From: Chlorobiota bacterium | GTDB lineage: Bacteria > Bacteroidota > Ignavibacteria > OLB7 | Direction of reading: 5' to 3' | DNA length: 64,000 nucleotides | Assembly (NCBI GenBank): GCA_028287785.1 | Contig: JAQBOZ010000005.1 | Coordinates: 1-64,000 of the forward strand | Part shown: positions 35,001 to 43,223 of the stretch, piece after piece | How the letters are laid out: each line of letters starts with the position of its first letter | How positions within the stretch are numbered: position 1 is the stretch's first letter | Notes under the pieces: generated by a model | Told to the model about the DNA's origin: nothing | The model's database searches: none | Seen by the model: the letters and a program-made list of their open reading frames with translations, nothing else | Position numbers and translations under genes: made by a program

Positions 35001-35115
35001 ACTGTATGAAGCATGTATCGGTCCAGATGATGAGCGAACTCGCGAGGCCAAACGCCGTAGGGTTCGGCTTGGTGATGAGCTTGGACCTGAGGACGACATG
35101 ACCAGCCCATCATAA
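32059..35115 (+). CDS. STAND NTPase with TPR sensor
   Basis: 1018 aa from ATG 32059, chosen because the first beta strand (TITVLVTGTSPDI) starts there; earlier starts are possible. Residues 1-about 150 resemble the DUF4062-type N-domain of TEP1/NPHP3-like proteins, weakly. The NACHT-like ATPase has Walker A GPARVGKST (212-220) and Walker B VIIIIDALDEL (D301). From about residue 590 to the end there are TPRs of the 42-residue kinesin-light-chain type (HRLRHDQRGLAMLLAMHGEV, LGEHHYSTAETLNDIAVVHL). STAND proteins are ligand-triggered switches, many of them anti-phage. Here the effector is not obvious in the protein itself, suggesting separate effectors such as the nearby proteases. Confidence 0.85.
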   Translation: MRQTITVLVTGTSPDIRTLYERIHDQTLIDFQQEYRRRGIDVHVGELDDQSGKVLLSSGGAILCVVGNISQPSQNVPFNAHEEEQADKCRYLLQTYAPAAHHVYFYTIGNGTDASSHPVLRHAATQIATGCRTIQHINDGFDMLAHAIHNDLQNLPSGLLPVETADTAVAPLRAQNDDLARAYTAGAIPIPRLTDLLIKKLQSGKTPILVHGPARVGKSTLLALLSIECARRFPDALVIRHFVEAEGVAPDHGLLLHHLLTELVPNELASGTPQPTLEGMQEQFLDTIASLRRRRVIIIIDALDELRNSSQNLKWLPQRLPPGVSLIVSATPSDAQRDALRRKWRQFQIDERPKEIDAETLRHMHDAMDASQISSRIDPLDGDYLDSTTEAMLHPEPGAPIRYMLDRMLNNESTELDNGASKRARTLLQLLCCSRRGLSMEELCGLGNITLGQCVEFLAAARHIVTRHGIFIVFYHSTVRAEVRTVVFTDPDNTTEEHTETDAILKHQHEEMGDYFQKHSLPERRTEEAPWQWNQADAREKLRAYVEDLEMFEEMISNGRGHELLQYWLLLGDMELMAETYRVRVNEWLARDGVTKENAQGVVRRLEQLGQFLSACGKYDASERFLKNAVNLCRRHLRHDQRGLAMLLAMHGEVLRLLGRYDDSIDALHSGLNSVQSLQEPAPVMKAQIANDLGLALGEVNDPEALKFLRQALQLKRNHLGEHHYSTAETLNDIAVVHLGQGQYFAAMKILDLAIPILCPPGLQRTQDYESPMLATCMHNYASALDGCGEKGPAMDILLRVLEMRERILGNNHHFTIITRINVVVWLYRDGDTESARAWAAQAWKDIAAVLNNEHPHYLAATISLAQVLQVFGEINQAQTMLFQTLGTCRRVLPPQHRITASCLHNFARLLDIMHAGTETPCLSKELLEAERFAKEAVAAWRAAIVPNCVSIAKTLILLGDIRERIGRKREALSNYCEACELYEACIGPDDERTREAKRRRVRLGDELGPEDDMTSPS

Positions 35116-35229
35116 GAGCCTGCGATTGCAACAATGTTGGATTTCCTGAGACAATTCTAGGCTGTTATCCGTCATGGCCCACCTGTACGCAACGTGCCCG
35201 CAATACCCATTTAATATTTTGGTACTATC

Positions 35230-37350
35230 ATGGCGAAGAAGAAGAATATTCCCGCCAGCGTAGCGCATATCCTTGCAGCTCTGGATTTCGATGCGCCGCA
35301 TCGCGGCCTAGACCTCGCGCTCGAATTTCTTCGAAGTCCCGGTGACATTGCTGTACACTATCAACTCACTTTAGCGGATAAGGCGCTGTCGCTGCAAACT
35401 GGGAATGTTGTGCGCCAAAAGCTGTTTGGAACGGAGGAGCAGGCACTGCATCTACTATTTGCTGAACTGCATCTGCGGCGCGCTGGCTTGTATCAACATC
35501 CGGAAATTGACCAGCGTGAGAAGGCAAAACGGGATATACATGATGCGGAGAAGAATTGTGGCAATGGAGTCACGGCTGCAGCAGCGGCGTTGCTGCTGGA
35601 TGTAGCAATCGCATACTACGCTGCCAACTATCATGAGCGCGCTGTACTCGCATTCCGCACGATAGCCCGACCCCGCAACGCAGCCGATACATCCAAGATA
35701 TCCGCGAAGACTCTAGACAACCCTGTGGAGCGCAGCAACCGCATGCGGATCAGGATTCCGGCAATTGAATGGCTGTTGAGGGTTGCTCGAGACCGAGAAC
35801 AAACCAACATCGCCGATGCGTTCGACGAAGCAGAGCGCATATATACTATTGCGGCCGAAGCCTGCGCAAGCCCTGATGCGGAGACACTTCCCTCCATCGA
35901 CCGCCGGGCTCGAGCACGGGCTGGGTCAGGCAACGACAATGCCCGCAAAGCCGATGGGGAGATCGGCACCCTACCCGCCGAATTGCTGCGTCTGCACGCC
36001 GAGGCACGGCATGGCAGTGGAGGCTGTCATATGGCACTCGGCCGATACAGCAATGCGCTTGCCGCATATCTGGATGGGCTCAGGCTACGCGGCTCACTGA
36101 ACCGTCACATGATGGACCATACGGGATTGGAGGCTGTTTCACTGGCGGCCATCGCCCATCTCTATGCCCTACTAGGAAACCCAAAAGCCGGTATATATTA
36201 TAGGGATGCCCTGCGTACCGCGAAAGCAGCTGAGAAGAAAAGAGATGTTGCACCTCTGGTGGCAAGAGCATTCGAGCATCTGGCTGCCGCCCAGTTGACG
36301 GTCCGGAAATATAGTACAGCCCGCGACAACTTGGGCCGCGCCGCAACGATTTATGAGGTACTCAACGACACCATTGGCACGGCACGCATCCATGCTCTGG
36401 AAGGAGACATGCTGGCATCCGAGGGAAATCCAGATACGGCAGTTGAACGATATCGAACAGCATACATTATGTTCGAAATGCACAGCGATAAGAGGTTCAT
36501 GGCACATGTGCTGATAAAGCTCGGCCGTCTGTATTGCGATACGAAGGAATTCTTCAATGCGATCGACCGGCTCCACATGGCTCTGCAAATCGCTAGCGAC
36601 GAAAAGATCAACGACGTACGTTTGCAGCTAAATGCGCATCGGGAGCTACGCCGAGTCTACGAACTGAAGGAAAACTGGAAGAAGGCATTCGATCATCAGA
36701 AGGATGCACACAGCCTGGAACTGGAGCTCATCGAAAAGGAACAGCACCGGGCGATTGCGATGCTGCAGGGATCGTTTGATCCAGAGCAGGCAAAGCGCAC
36801 CGGATTGCAGTTGCGTGCAACCCAGCATGAATTGTTGAAGCGGAACAAGCGGCTGGTTGAGCTTGGAATGCGTATCGTGCAGCAAAGCGAATGCCTTGAG
36901 AAACTTATAAAGAAAACAGTGCTTGTGCAGACGCAAACGGCAAAACATCGGAGGAAAACATTGGCGGACATAACGGAACTGATGCAGGCAACACGACGAT
37001 CCGTTGCGGACTGGCAAACGTTCAAAGAACAATCCGACGAAGTGTATCCAGGCGCAATGGGACGCATTCAACGACGGTACAATCTTACACAAGCCGAAAC
37101 GAAGGTGTGCGCAATCAGAATGCAGGGAAAATCGCACAAGCGGATTGCCGAGATACTATGTGTGGAAACGGATACTGTCGATCACCACATTAACGCCGCC
37201 CGCAAGAAGATGGGGCTCAGTCAAGACGACAACATGATCACCCGCCTTCAATCGTTAGCCGAAGATGAAAATCGCAATGATATTGATGATGCCGACGGTG
37301 CGGATGGGGCAGAAGAGTATCCCGGGCCGGAGGATGACCCGCGTTTGTAA
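35230..37350 (+). CDS. TPR protein with C-terminal LuxR-type HTH
   Basis: 706 aa. TPR repeats from about 30 to 510 (GGCHMALGRYSNALAAYLDG, HLAAAQLTVRKYSTARDNLG), a long coiled coil to about 600, then a GerE/LuxR-like HTH: RYNLTQAETKVCAIRMQGKS followed by HKRIAEILCVETDTVDHHIN. The C-terminal tail is acidic. The domain layout resembles Bacteroidota TPR-coiled coil-HTH regulators, normally membrane anchored; no TM segment is seen here. It lies 114 bp after the STAND gene in the same direction, so it may control this locus. Confidence 0.8.
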   Translation: MAKKKNIPASVAHILAALDFDAPHRGLDLALEFLRSPGDIAVHYQLTLADKALSLQTGNVVRQKLFGTEEQALHLLFAELHLRRAGLYQHPEIDQREKAKRDIHDAEKNCGNGVTAAAAALLLDVAIAYYAANYHERAVLAFRTIARPRNAADTSKISAKTLDNPVERSNRMRIRIPAIEWLLRVARDREQTNIADAFDEAERIYTIAAEACASPDAETLPSIDRRARARAGSGNDNARKADGEIGTLPAELLRLHAEARHGSGGCHMALGRYSNALAAYLDGLRLRGSLNRHMMDHTGLEAVSLAAIAHLYALLGNPKAGIYYRDALRTAKAAEKKRDVAPLVARAFEHLAAAQLTVRKYSTARDNLGRAATIYEVLNDTIGTARIHALEGDMLASEGNPDTAVERYRTAYIMFEMHSDKRFMAHVLIKLGRLYCDTKEFFNAIDRLHMALQIASDEKINDVRLQLNAHRELRRVYELKENWKKAFDHQKDAHSLELELIEKEQHRAIAMLQGSFDPEQAKRTGLQLRATQHELLKRNKRLVELGMRIVQQSECLEKLIKKTVLVQTQTAKHRRKTLADITELMQATRRSVADWQTFKEQSDEVYPGAMGRIQRRYNLTQAETKVCAIRMQGKSHKRIAEILCVETDTVDHHINAARKKMGLSQDDNMITRLQSLAEDENRNDIDDADGADGAEEYPGPEDDPRL

Positions 37351-37395
37351 TCGGCAACGCTGAAGTTTCGACCAGCCTGCAATGGTAATGCGTCG

Positions 37396-37429
37396 ATGTC
37401 CGCCGCCCCATTTTCGAGGCGGCGGCATG
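37396..37429. terminator. Hairpin between convergent genes
   Basis: Stem CCGCCGCC (37400-37407) with GGCGGCGG (37418-37425), in the 98-bp gap between the convergent TPR-LuxR and 468-aa genes. There is no strong T-run. Confidence 0.45.
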
Positions 37430-37448
37430 AATTCATTGCAGTATAGTG

Positions 37449-38855
37449 TCAACGAACTTCGAAATTACGCGGGTTCGTTCGCGTGTACGGATCGGTAAGC
37501 TCTGCGCCATTGCGGATGCGCAACCGGAGTTCGATGCTATAGCTCGGTGCCGGCGCAAGCCCGACGATCTCGTAAGGGTTCCAGTAATTCAGAACGTCGG
37601 CCAACTGTCCGTCGATGTAGACATTGATCTGATGATCGCGCATCCATCGACGCGTGACTGGCGTGCCGGGAGGGGCGCCGCCAATTGGTACGTTCACCAA
37701 CCCGAAATCCAGAATCACATTGCTGGCTCGATGCACCGCGCGCGGCATGTTGTAGATGATGATCGGCCCGGAATCGACCAGTGTCGGCAGGCTCTTGGCC
37801 TTGATATGCACCACCTTGCTGAAACAGTTCCCACCGTTCTTGATACACTCGCCGTCGCCGGAACTGAGCATGAAATGGAGCATGTGCGTTCCCGGTGTCA
37901 GCGTCAGCATGTAGGGCACAGCCGTAGTGATGCGGCTACTTGGCGGTGCATCGTCCACGATGATCTCGATATACTGCCCGCCACCGGGGCCACCGATGTC
38001 TGGCTTCGCGGGAATGCCGAGTCCCGGCAGGCTGGCGTTGATGAAGATCGCCTCGGATTGGATGATGTCGTTGATGTCGGGCGCCGGCCCAATATAAAGC
38101 GGGGTGAGCCCGCCCGCAATGACGAACGAGATATAATCCAGAGGGTTGAAACTGTAGCTCATTGCTTCTCCTGATATATTATTGGTTATTGCTTTCTGTA
38201 CAAGCGAATCATCTGTATCGTCTGCCAGTGCCAGCAGTGAATTCTCGACAGCCCTCAGCATGGTAGGGAACTGAGGGTCTTGTGCCCGTGGATCCAGCAT
38301 GCCTCTGATCACCTCCACGAACTCCATTAGCGGCCACTCCGTACGACCGGCCAGTTCCGGCGGCACGGGAGCAATTGGAATCGCGATCGAGTCATCCCAG
38401 TTCCCGGCATCCATGATTACGGCGCGTAATGCAATTGTGCGCAGATGCAACACTTTCGGGGTATATACCTGCCTGGTGTCGCTGAACCGCGCAATGGCCT
38501 CTACAACTGCCCTGACTGTCTGCCGCAACCGCGCACCATATACTGTTGCGACACTCCGCCATGGATCAGCATCTTCTCCCCGATCTGAATCGGGCGCCTC
38601 GAGAACAATCGGATGCTCTAACGAACCGTAAATGAACTGCCACGCATACGGCTCCAGTTTGAACGGCTTATCCTCCACATGCAGCCACAGAAAAACGTGC
38701 GGATATTTCAGCCAGGGCTCTCGCCCGTCTGCGGACGTCTCGATGAGTAGCTCAGCCATTTCATCCCCCTCTGCACGATGCCCGGCATCGTGGGCTTGTC
38801 GCGCCCTCACAGCCTTAAGCGCGAATTCGGTTGGTTTCTGTAATAGTATCGACAT
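37449..38855 (-). CDS. Unknown 468-aa protein with beta-sandwich C-terminus
   Basis: No family recognised. The N-terminal half is helical, with many Trp/Leu positions (KYPHVFLWLHVEDKPFKLEP, RTEWPLMEFVEVIRGML). A hydrophobic patch SFNPLDYISFVIAGGLTPLY stands near the middle. The C-terminal 200 residues look like two Ig-like beta domains (YMLTLTPGTHMLHFMLSSGD; VYIDGQLADVLNYWNPYEIV). It starts 15 bp after the papain-like protease stop, so the two are surely co-transcribed; substrate, inhibitor or effector of that protease are all possible. Confidence 0.6.
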   Translation of the reverse strand: MSILLQKPTEFALKAVRARQAHDAGHRAEGDEMAELLIETSADGREPWLKYPHVFLWLHVEDKPFKLEPYAWQFIYGSLEHPIVLEAPDSDRGEDADPWRSVATVYGARLRQTVRAVVEAIARFSDTRQVYTPKVLHLRTIALRAVIMDAGNWDDSIAIPIAPVPPELAGRTEWPLMEFVEVIRGMLDPRAQDPQFPTMLRAVENSLLALADDTDDSLVQKAITNNISGEAMSYSFNPLDYISFVIAGGLTPLYIGPAPDINDIIQSEAIFINASLPGLGIPAKPDIGGPGGGQYIEIIVDDAPPSSRITTAVPYMLTLTPGTHMLHFMLSSGDGECIKNGGNCFSKVVHIKAKSLPTLVDSGPIIIYNMPRAVHRASNVILDFGLVNVPIGGAPPGTPVTRRWMRDHQINVYIDGQLADVLNYWNPYEIVGLAPAPSYSIELRLRIRNGAELTDPYTRTNPRNFEVR

Positions 38856-38870
38856 GAAGGCTTCCCTGTA

Positions 38871-39467
38871 TTATGCATGCATGAATGTGTCGGACCAAGT
38901 GTAAACGTCTGGATTGTCTCTGTGCGATTCACTCAGGATGCGGAGTTCGGGGTTGGGATCATAGTCCTTGCAATCCCCTTCGGGATCCACAATTGCTACC
39001 ATACCATCCCGAAAGCCAACGGCCACCAGAATGTGCCCATTCCCATTGCCATCGTCCCGCCGCAGGACAACTGGACGATCCCTTCGCAGCTCATCCATGA
39101 TGAGTGGCAACAAATGCCTCCCAACGCCGAACTGGTTGTATCGTAATCCATGCTGTTCTACCAATACCTTCAGAACCACAGCGGGATCGGCGCGCTGATT
39201 GCACTCCTCCTGACCGTGGCATCGGTCCGGGTATGGTTGATGATCGTCATTGCAATCGATCGTCTGCCCGCATGCTACACAAGCGCCTACACAGCAATCG
39301 GCGGTGATAGGAGGCGTGCTTTGCCTGAATACCTCTCGTGCAAAGGCACACTGTGTTAGCTTAGACTCCGGTTGGAAATGGCGCACTAAGCTTACCGCTA
39401 CCGCTGCCCAGCACCACAGATCCCTGCACTGGTACTGCTGGCGATAGCTTCTGTTGTTCTCTGGCAT
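38871..39467 (-). CDS. Papain-like cysteine protease (C39/C70-like)
   Basis: 198 aa from ATG 39467 with GGAGGG 4 nt upstream; the open frame to 39575 lacks support. The nucleophile motif is CRDLWCWAAVAVS (Cys19), as in AvrRpt2-like and C39-like bacterial peptidases. The histidine is in NGNGHILVAVGFRDG and a following VDPEGD supplies an acidic residue. A Cys-rich insert (CCVGACVACGQTIDCND) is unusual and may bind metal or form disulfides. No signal peptide is seen, so it probably works in the cytoplasm, with the 468-aa neighbour. Confidence 0.78.
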   Translation of the reverse strand: MPENNRSYRQQYQCRDLWCWAAVAVSLVRHFQPESKLTQCAFAREVFRQSTPPITADCCVGACVACGQTIDCNDDHQPYPDRCHGQEECNQRADPAVVLKVLVEQHGLRYNQFGVGRHLLPLIMDELRRDRPVVLRRDDGNGNGHILVAVGFRDGMVAIVDPEGDCKDYDPNPELRILSESHRDNPDVYTWSDTFMHA

Positions 39468-39783
39468 CCTGCCCTCCAAGGGTACATTATTGTTGAAATC
39501 CGTCTCCTCTATCGCGTGGCCCGTCCGGCTCTTACTAACGACCGCACGATGCCCTGCCGGGCTGCCCGCAAGCACGACGCAACATGGCCCAAGGCCACAT
39601 GCATTCCGCTATGAAGGAACTATGTATGCCCTCCGATTCCGAAGGCCTGAGACAGTGCGTGGTGATGATAAACAGTAGAAAGAATCTGGGGTGATTGCAG
39701 AGCAGAGCTTGCTCATCGGCCGTCATGGCATCGGGGCCGATGACAACGTTGCCCTTATTATCGTCGTCAACGTGGGCAATGTC
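39468..39783 (-). other. Gap within the protease gene set
   Basis: 316 bp between the subtilase stop and the papain-like protease start. I see no supported gene; it may hold a promoter or a decayed small gene. Confidence 0.4.
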
Positions 39784-41013
39784 TCACGAGGTCGCCTCGT
39801 GCAATGCAGCCAGCGCGGCTGGAGCGTTCGGCAGTCCGCGACCAGCGCGCTCCTCGCGCATCCGGTCGCCCGGCCGGCACGATTGGAAGATGGCCCACTC
39901 CACGATGCCAACAGCCGCTGTCGGCGCAGCCGAGATTAGCAGCGCGGCAAGCCCAGCAACATGCGCTGCTGCCATGGAAGTACCATTCATGCTCTGATAG
40001 CCGCCGCCCGGCGCAGCCGAAATCACACCAACTCCCGGCGCTACCAAGTCTGGAACGACAGGATCACGCATCCGCAGAAAGAGCTGCGAGGACGAGAACC
40101 CCGCCACGGTATCGCTGTGATCAGAGGCCCCTACCGAAAGCGCCTCCGCATGATTGCCCGGAGAGCGGCCGCTGCCGGCCCCCTCATTCCCTACTGGAAA
40201 CACTGGAAGGATATTCCGCTGCCGGAGAATCCGCGTAAGTGAAAGGAAACCCTCATGGTAGCCGCGAATTCCGAGCGGCATGCTTAACACACGCACGCCT
40301 AGCCCGACGCACCAGTTCATCCCGCTCAGCACCCGCGCAACCACATCGCCCCCTTCAAGAACTACTGCTGCGGCAATCCAGGCATCTGGTGCAACACCGA
40401 TATGCCTCCCAAACACCGCACGCCCGGCAATCGTCCCAGCGGTGTGCGTACCGTGCTGATCCGTATCGAACGGCTTTTGCGGCGACCGCATAGGGTCACC
40501 GAAATCATCAAAGGCGGCAAAGTGCTGAACAGCACCCCGCAGCGCAGCATGGCCTGCGTCAACACCGGTGTCGAGATGACCCACTAGAACATCTCGGCCC
40601 GTAATGCCCTGCTCCCATAATTCCGCGACCTGCATTGCATCTAGCCCCCACGTGCGCTGCTCGGCAAGACGCGTTGTCTTCACCTGTCTCGGATGGATCA
40701 GGCTGATTCGTGGTGCTGCCAATACGCACTCGATAATATCGAAACGTGCCTGGAGCGCCTCATATCCAGCGGCATCCACTGTGCCGTACAACATACCGAG
40801 ATGATTGTACCAGCGCACCGGTCGCTCGCTCCCCAGTGCACCACCACGCTCGCGCGCCAATGCCGAGGCACGGCTTGTCTCACGCTGCTTGAAATACTCT
40901 TGCAGATCTGCCGCTTTGGCCATACCAGCATGATCCGACCCCGCGCCACGTATTACAACCACAATGTTCGCCACACCGAAAACCTGGAGGTCCGTGTTGA
41001 TCTGTTCGCCCAT
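39784..41013 (-). CDS. Intracellular subtilisin-like protease (S8)
   Basis: 409 aa from ATG 41013 with AGGAG upstream. The full catalytic set is seen: Asp148 (GHLDTGVD), His190 (HGTHTAGT), oxyanion Asn276 (PVGNEGAG) and Ser346 (NGTSMAAAHVAG). Residues 1-110 are a pro- or regulatory domain starting with a DUF-like beta strand (VFGVANIVVVIRG). No signal peptide is seen, unlike secreted subtilases, so a cytoplasmic target is likely. Proteases of this kind act as effectors or activators in some STAND-linked immune systems; here that is inference from proximity. Confidence 0.88.
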   Translation of the reverse strand: MGEQINTDLQVFGVANIVVVIRGAGSDHAGMAKAADLQEYFKQRETSRASALARERGGALGSERPVRWYNHLGMLYGTVDAAGYEALQARFDIIECVLAAPRISLIHPRQVKTTRLAEQRTWGLDAMQVAELWEQGITGRDVLVGHLDTGVDAGHAALRGAVQHFAAFDDFGDPMRSPQKPFDTDQHGTHTAGTIAGRAVFGRHIGVAPDAWIAAAVVLEGGDVVARVLSGMNWCVGLGVRVLSMPLGIRGYHEGFLSLTRILRQRNILPVFPVGNEGAGSGRSPGNHAEALSVGASDHSDTVAGFSSSQLFLRMRDPVVPDLVAPGVGVISAAPGGGYQSMNGTSMAAAHVAGLAALLISAAPTAAVGIVEWAIFQSCRPGDRMREERAGRGLPNAPAALAALHEATS

Positions 41014-41154
41014 GATATTTGCTCCTGAGGATGTAAATGTGACAGCGCGCTCAATCCCGGCAGACCACGGAAAACGTATATGCAGTATCATCGTGAGGGC
41101 ATAGGGCGCATGAGAACAACAACTGAGAGATCGATAACAGTGCCGCAAACAAAG

Positions 41155-41184
41155 GCAGGGAGCCCATGGACAGGGGCTCCCTGC
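41155..41184 (-). terminator. Terminator after the barrel-like protein gene
   Basis: An 11-bp stem (41155-41165 with 41174-41184), followed on the minus strand by CTTTGTTTG. It separates the membrane-protein trio from the protease genes. Confidence 0.65.
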
Positions 41185-41190
41185 ACAACA

Positions 41191-42117
41191 TCACGGAAGC
41201 TTCAACGAACCGACAAGGCTGATACGTATATGATCGGACAACTTTGCTGAACTCATGCCGCCTGCATTTATCAGCTCAACAACCACCCCGCCCGCGTTGT
41301 CCTTAAGTGGATTCCCCCCCTTTAGCGCATACAGGCCCAGGCCGACATGCAGTTCGTCAGCACCAGAACTCAACCCGTAGTGAACGAAGCCGTGCAGAGC
41401 GTAAGCCGAAGTTGCGATCACGTCAACGATGTCGCCATTCAGCCTCCAGGTTTCCTGTTTCCTGTATACCTCCACATTGATGGCGTCATCGGACTTCGAC
41501 GTTACCGCCTCGCTTGTTCCCGTAGTCGAAACCGTTGAACTTGTCATAGTCGTCACCGTCACCTTGTCGACTGTATTGCTATTGTCAGTCCGTGCATATC
41601 CTAGCGAAATCGCCCAGAGCAACGATCCGTCTCTGAAATCGTTATAGTGGAGGTCCAGACTTGCATCCGTAAACGGTGCACTGTACACACGGTTGCCGAC
41701 CGGTCGTGACGGATCGTACAACGATACATCATGCTGCCCCCCACCAGCGCGCAGCGCGAGCCACGACACTTTCGAGTCCTCAGTTGAGCTCTTCGTTAGA
41801 TACAATCCCAACGATATCGCCCCCTTCCCGCCGATTTGGGCGGTGCCACTTTTGAGCGCCGAAAGCAACCCGTTCGCAACGTCCAGCGTGGCGTCAGCTC
41901 CAAGGTAGTACGGCTGTGCGCTACCCATTGAAGCGTACGAAAACGTGACGCTCCCTTTGGTGAGGTTTGTCCGGAGAAGTCCCACGTTACTCAGCAGCAG
42001 CGCGCCCTCGCCGCTGTAGTCGCCAAGCGGATTCTGCGCCGCAACCTGCCCAACGGCAAGCACTATCGCGGCTATCGCAATCATGGCGATCGATCGTAGA
42101 GTGTTGGCCATATTCAT
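41191..42117 (-). CDS. Exported beta-rich (outer-membrane-like) protein
   Basis: 308 aa. Signal peptide with hydrophobic core AMIAIAAIVLAVGQVAAQ. The body alternates short amphipathic strands (SLGLYLTKSS, SWLALRAGGG, SLDLHYNDF, WAISLGYARTDN, LHVGLGLYALKGG) as in outer-membrane barrels, with an acidic, Ser/Thr-rich loop in the middle. It ends in a hydrophobic strand (ISLVGSLKLP). Family unknown. Third gene of a minus-strand trio with a 96-aa and a 144-aa protein. Confidence 0.65.
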   Translation of the reverse strand: MNMANTLRSIAMIAIAAIVLAVGQVAAQNPLGDYSGEGALLLSNVGLLRTNLTKGSVTFSYASMGSAQPYYLGADATLDVANGLLSALKSGTAQIGGKGAISLGLYLTKSSTEDSKVSWLALRAGGGQHDVSLYDPSRPVGNRVYSAPFTDASLDLHYNDFRDGSLLWAISLGYARTDNSNTVDKVTVTTMTSSTVSTTGTSEAVTSKSDDAINVEVYRKQETWRLNGDIVDVIATSAYALHGFVHYGLSSGADELHVGLGLYALKGGNPLKDNAGGVVVELINAGGMSSAKLSDHIRISLVGSLKLP

Positions 42118-42156
42118 TCTCCTATGTCTTGAAATATGTTATTGATGCCGATCACA

Positions 42157-42447
42157 CTACCCCACGTCAATGCCCGTCTCGAACACCACGAAGCCTTTCG
42201 TTATCGTGAGCTTCTTCTCGAGAAGCGCCACGCCGTCGCCAGCGATTTTCAACGTGATATTGACGCCGTTGAACCCCTTCGCTATCATCTTCACATCCAG
42301 CTTCCCTTCCACCGGAACGGTATCACCCCAGTTCCACGAGCCATCACCGTTATCGAAGCGCATGTTCACTTCCTGTCCCTCGATTGCCAGAAAAGGCGGG
42401 AACGATGTGCCGGCAAGTGTTGCCGCCAGCTTGAGTGTTGAAGCCAT
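42157..42447 (-). CDS. Small beta-rich protein of unknown family
   Basis: 96 aa from ATG 42447, preceded by AGGAGA. Beta-strand pattern throughout (MRFDNGDGSWNWGDTVPVEG, VNITLKIAGDGVALLEKKLT), no signal peptide, no Cys. It sits between two membrane-associated genes and 39 bp from the next. I cannot name the family. Confidence 0.6.
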   Translation of the reverse strand: MASTLKLAATLAGTSFPPFLAIEGQEVNMRFDNGDGSWNWGDTVPVEGKLDVKMIAKGFNGVNITLKIAGDGVALLEKKLTITKGFVVFETGIDVG

Positions 42448-42533
42448 GATTGTTCTCCTGTGATTGAAATGTTCTGAAGCAGTATCCATTGTTAAACGGT
42501 ATCGTCTGATCTATCCTTATCTCTTCGATTCTC

Positions 42534-42968
42534 TCATCTCTTGATAGCATCCGGCCGATCCATCGGAGCCTCCGTTCTTCGCATCTCCTTCAGCGCAGTG
42601 TTCTTGATATCCTTCGCTGCCGAAATGAAGCTGATGGTACTGGACCAGAACGCGGAGCCGGCAAGCCCGAACAACGCCACCACCGCTACCGGAAGCGTAT
42701 GCTCCTGAGTGGCACTGACCTTGAGCACAAGGTGCCCGTCAACACCCCATTTGCCGCCCTCGCCCCAGAATGCTGCGACAATCAAACCGCCCACATATGC
42801 CACGGCATACACGCAAATCCCGCGACCGTCAATCCCTTTCGGCGGGGGCTTTGTAGGATCATCACGAAGATCCTTGAAGAGCAGCTTTGCGATGGCCGTA
42901 AACCGCTCTGCAGCTGCAGCGACCGATCCAAACACAGCGGTCACAAGCGCTAGATATTCCAGTCCCAT
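42534..42968 (-). CDS. Small membrane protein, three predicted TM helices
   Basis: 144 aa from ATG 42968 with GGAGG 8 nt upstream. TM helices about 4-24, 50-68 and 88-110 (YLALVTAVFGSVAAAAERF; VYAVAYVGGLIVAAFW; LPVAVVALFGLAGSAFW). A charged loop (KDLRDDPTKPPPKG) and basic C-terminus face one side. Size and layout are similar to holin-like or effector membrane proteins, but no family is recognised. Confidence 0.65.
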   Translation of the reverse strand: MGLEYLALVTAVFGSVAAAAERFTAIAKLLFKDLRDDPTKPPPKGIDGRGICVYAVAYVGGLIVAAFWGEGGKWGVDGHLVLKVSATQEHTLPVAVVALFGLAGSAFWSSTISFISAAKDIKNTALKEMRRTEAPMDRPDAIKR

Positions 42969-43223
42969 TACTCCTCCTGATTGAATGTGAACGATTGCCC
43001 GTCGGACTGGCACCCAGCAATTAGGTGCCTGGCGAGCTTGCTGAAGCGGTAGCAACTTCGGGTGGTGGTGGTCTCAATCCGATATGAAGAAACTATGTAG
43101 ATCGACGCACAGCGGCGGCTGTTCGCATATCCAGATGCAGAAAACCGTTGGTGGGCAGTAACGCCCATCCTCTTGTCTAAGCTTAGCGCCGGGCAACACT
43201 ATCTCTGACAGAAAACTCTTTAG

